A stretch of 64,000 bases of DNA, taken from positions 8,804,001-8,868,000 of the forward strand of contig CP108521.1 of the NCBI GenBank assembly GCA_035999765.1, in the 5' to 3' direction. The notes under the pieces are model-generated. The model did no database searches and was not told the origin of the DNA. It saw only the letters and a program-made list of their open reading frames with translations. Source of the stretch: Streptomyces sp. NBC_01231 (GTDB taxonomy: Bacteria; Actinomycetota; Actinomycetes; Streptomycetales; Streptomycetaceae). Shown one piece after another: positions 63,907 to 64,000 of the stretch; position 1 is the stretch's first letter, and each line of letters opens with the position of its first letter. Both the position numbers and the translations under genes were made by a program.

Positions 63907-63915
63907 CGCCCTGAG

Positions 63916-63962
63916 GCGATGTGCCGGGGCCGGCTCTCGCGGGCCGCACCCCGGCGCATCGC
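63916..63962. terminator. Hairpin terminator after the GH6 gene
   Basis: 63916-63929 pairs with 63949-63962 (14 bp with one G-U), closing the GH5-GH6 operon 10 bp past the stop codon. Confidence 0.7.
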
Positions 63963-64000
63963 GAACTCGGCAGTCCCTGGTCCCCGTCCGGCTGCCTGGT

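Overview
The base composition (very GC-rich, third codon positions nearly always G or C), GTG/TTG starts, Tat and Sec secreted polysaccharidases, SigB-type sigma factor and abundant XRE/GntR/HxlR/PadR regulators point to a Streptomyces chromosome, probably an accessory-rich arm rather than the core. No rRNA, tRNA or CRISPR array is visible.

Left end (1-10.2 kb): a short truncated gene, remnants of a polysaccharide deacetylase, a lectin domain and an IS5-type transposase, then four secreted enzymes on the minus strand: GH27 alpha-galactosidase with CBM13, a PETase/cutinase-like polyester hydrolase with CBM13, a GH5 beta-mannanase and a CE3-like SGNH esterase. Together these fit deconstruction of acetylated galactomannan and plant surface polymers. 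A promoter with a CebR-like operator lies 455 bp upstream of the esterase. A broken HelR/HelD-like helicase gene follows.

10.2-18.0 kb: a GntR regulator diverges from a collinear cassette (NAD(P)H-binding protein, RidA, SRPBCC protein, Old Yellow Enzyme, SDR, VOC protein, NTF2-like protein), then a second OYE next to an HxlR regulator. This looks like a redox or detoxification module for an electrophilic or enone-type compound; the substrate is unknown.

18.0-24.8 kb: a gene graveyard. Remnants of IS1182, IS110 and ISL3 transposases, a quinone reductase, an acyl-CoA dehydrogenase, an SGNH hydrolase and an NTF2 gene lie between two intact regulator/enzyme pairs (SDR with XRE, carotenoid oxygenase with PadR).

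24.8-49 kb: an EamA exporter with divergent LysR, a pyruvate oxidase-type enzyme, a SigB-family sigma factor, an aminotransferase-fold protein coupled to a metallo-hydrolase, DedA, a second metallo-hydrolase, a membrane-anchored alkaline-phosphatase-fold protein, OsmC, a CorA-like protein, GDPD, a lone DnaK, an orphan NarJ with a narH stub, two XRE regulators, ADP-ribosylglycohydrolase, pterin dehydratase, a broken methyltransferase and an MFS exporter.

49-64 kb: a broken WYL regulator, a PL11 rhamnogalacturonan lyase, a DUF6083-like protein, an alpha/beta hydrolase and a lipoprotein-like protein, then a cellulose/xyloglucan block: GH74-CBM2 and GH48 on the minus strand, diverging from a CBM2-GH5 / CBM2-GH6 operon. 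CebR-like operators (perfect TGGGAGCGCTCCCA, and TGGGAGCGGTTCCA) sit in the GH48-GH5 divergent promoter, so the exo/endo cellulases are probably induced together by cello-oligosaccharides.
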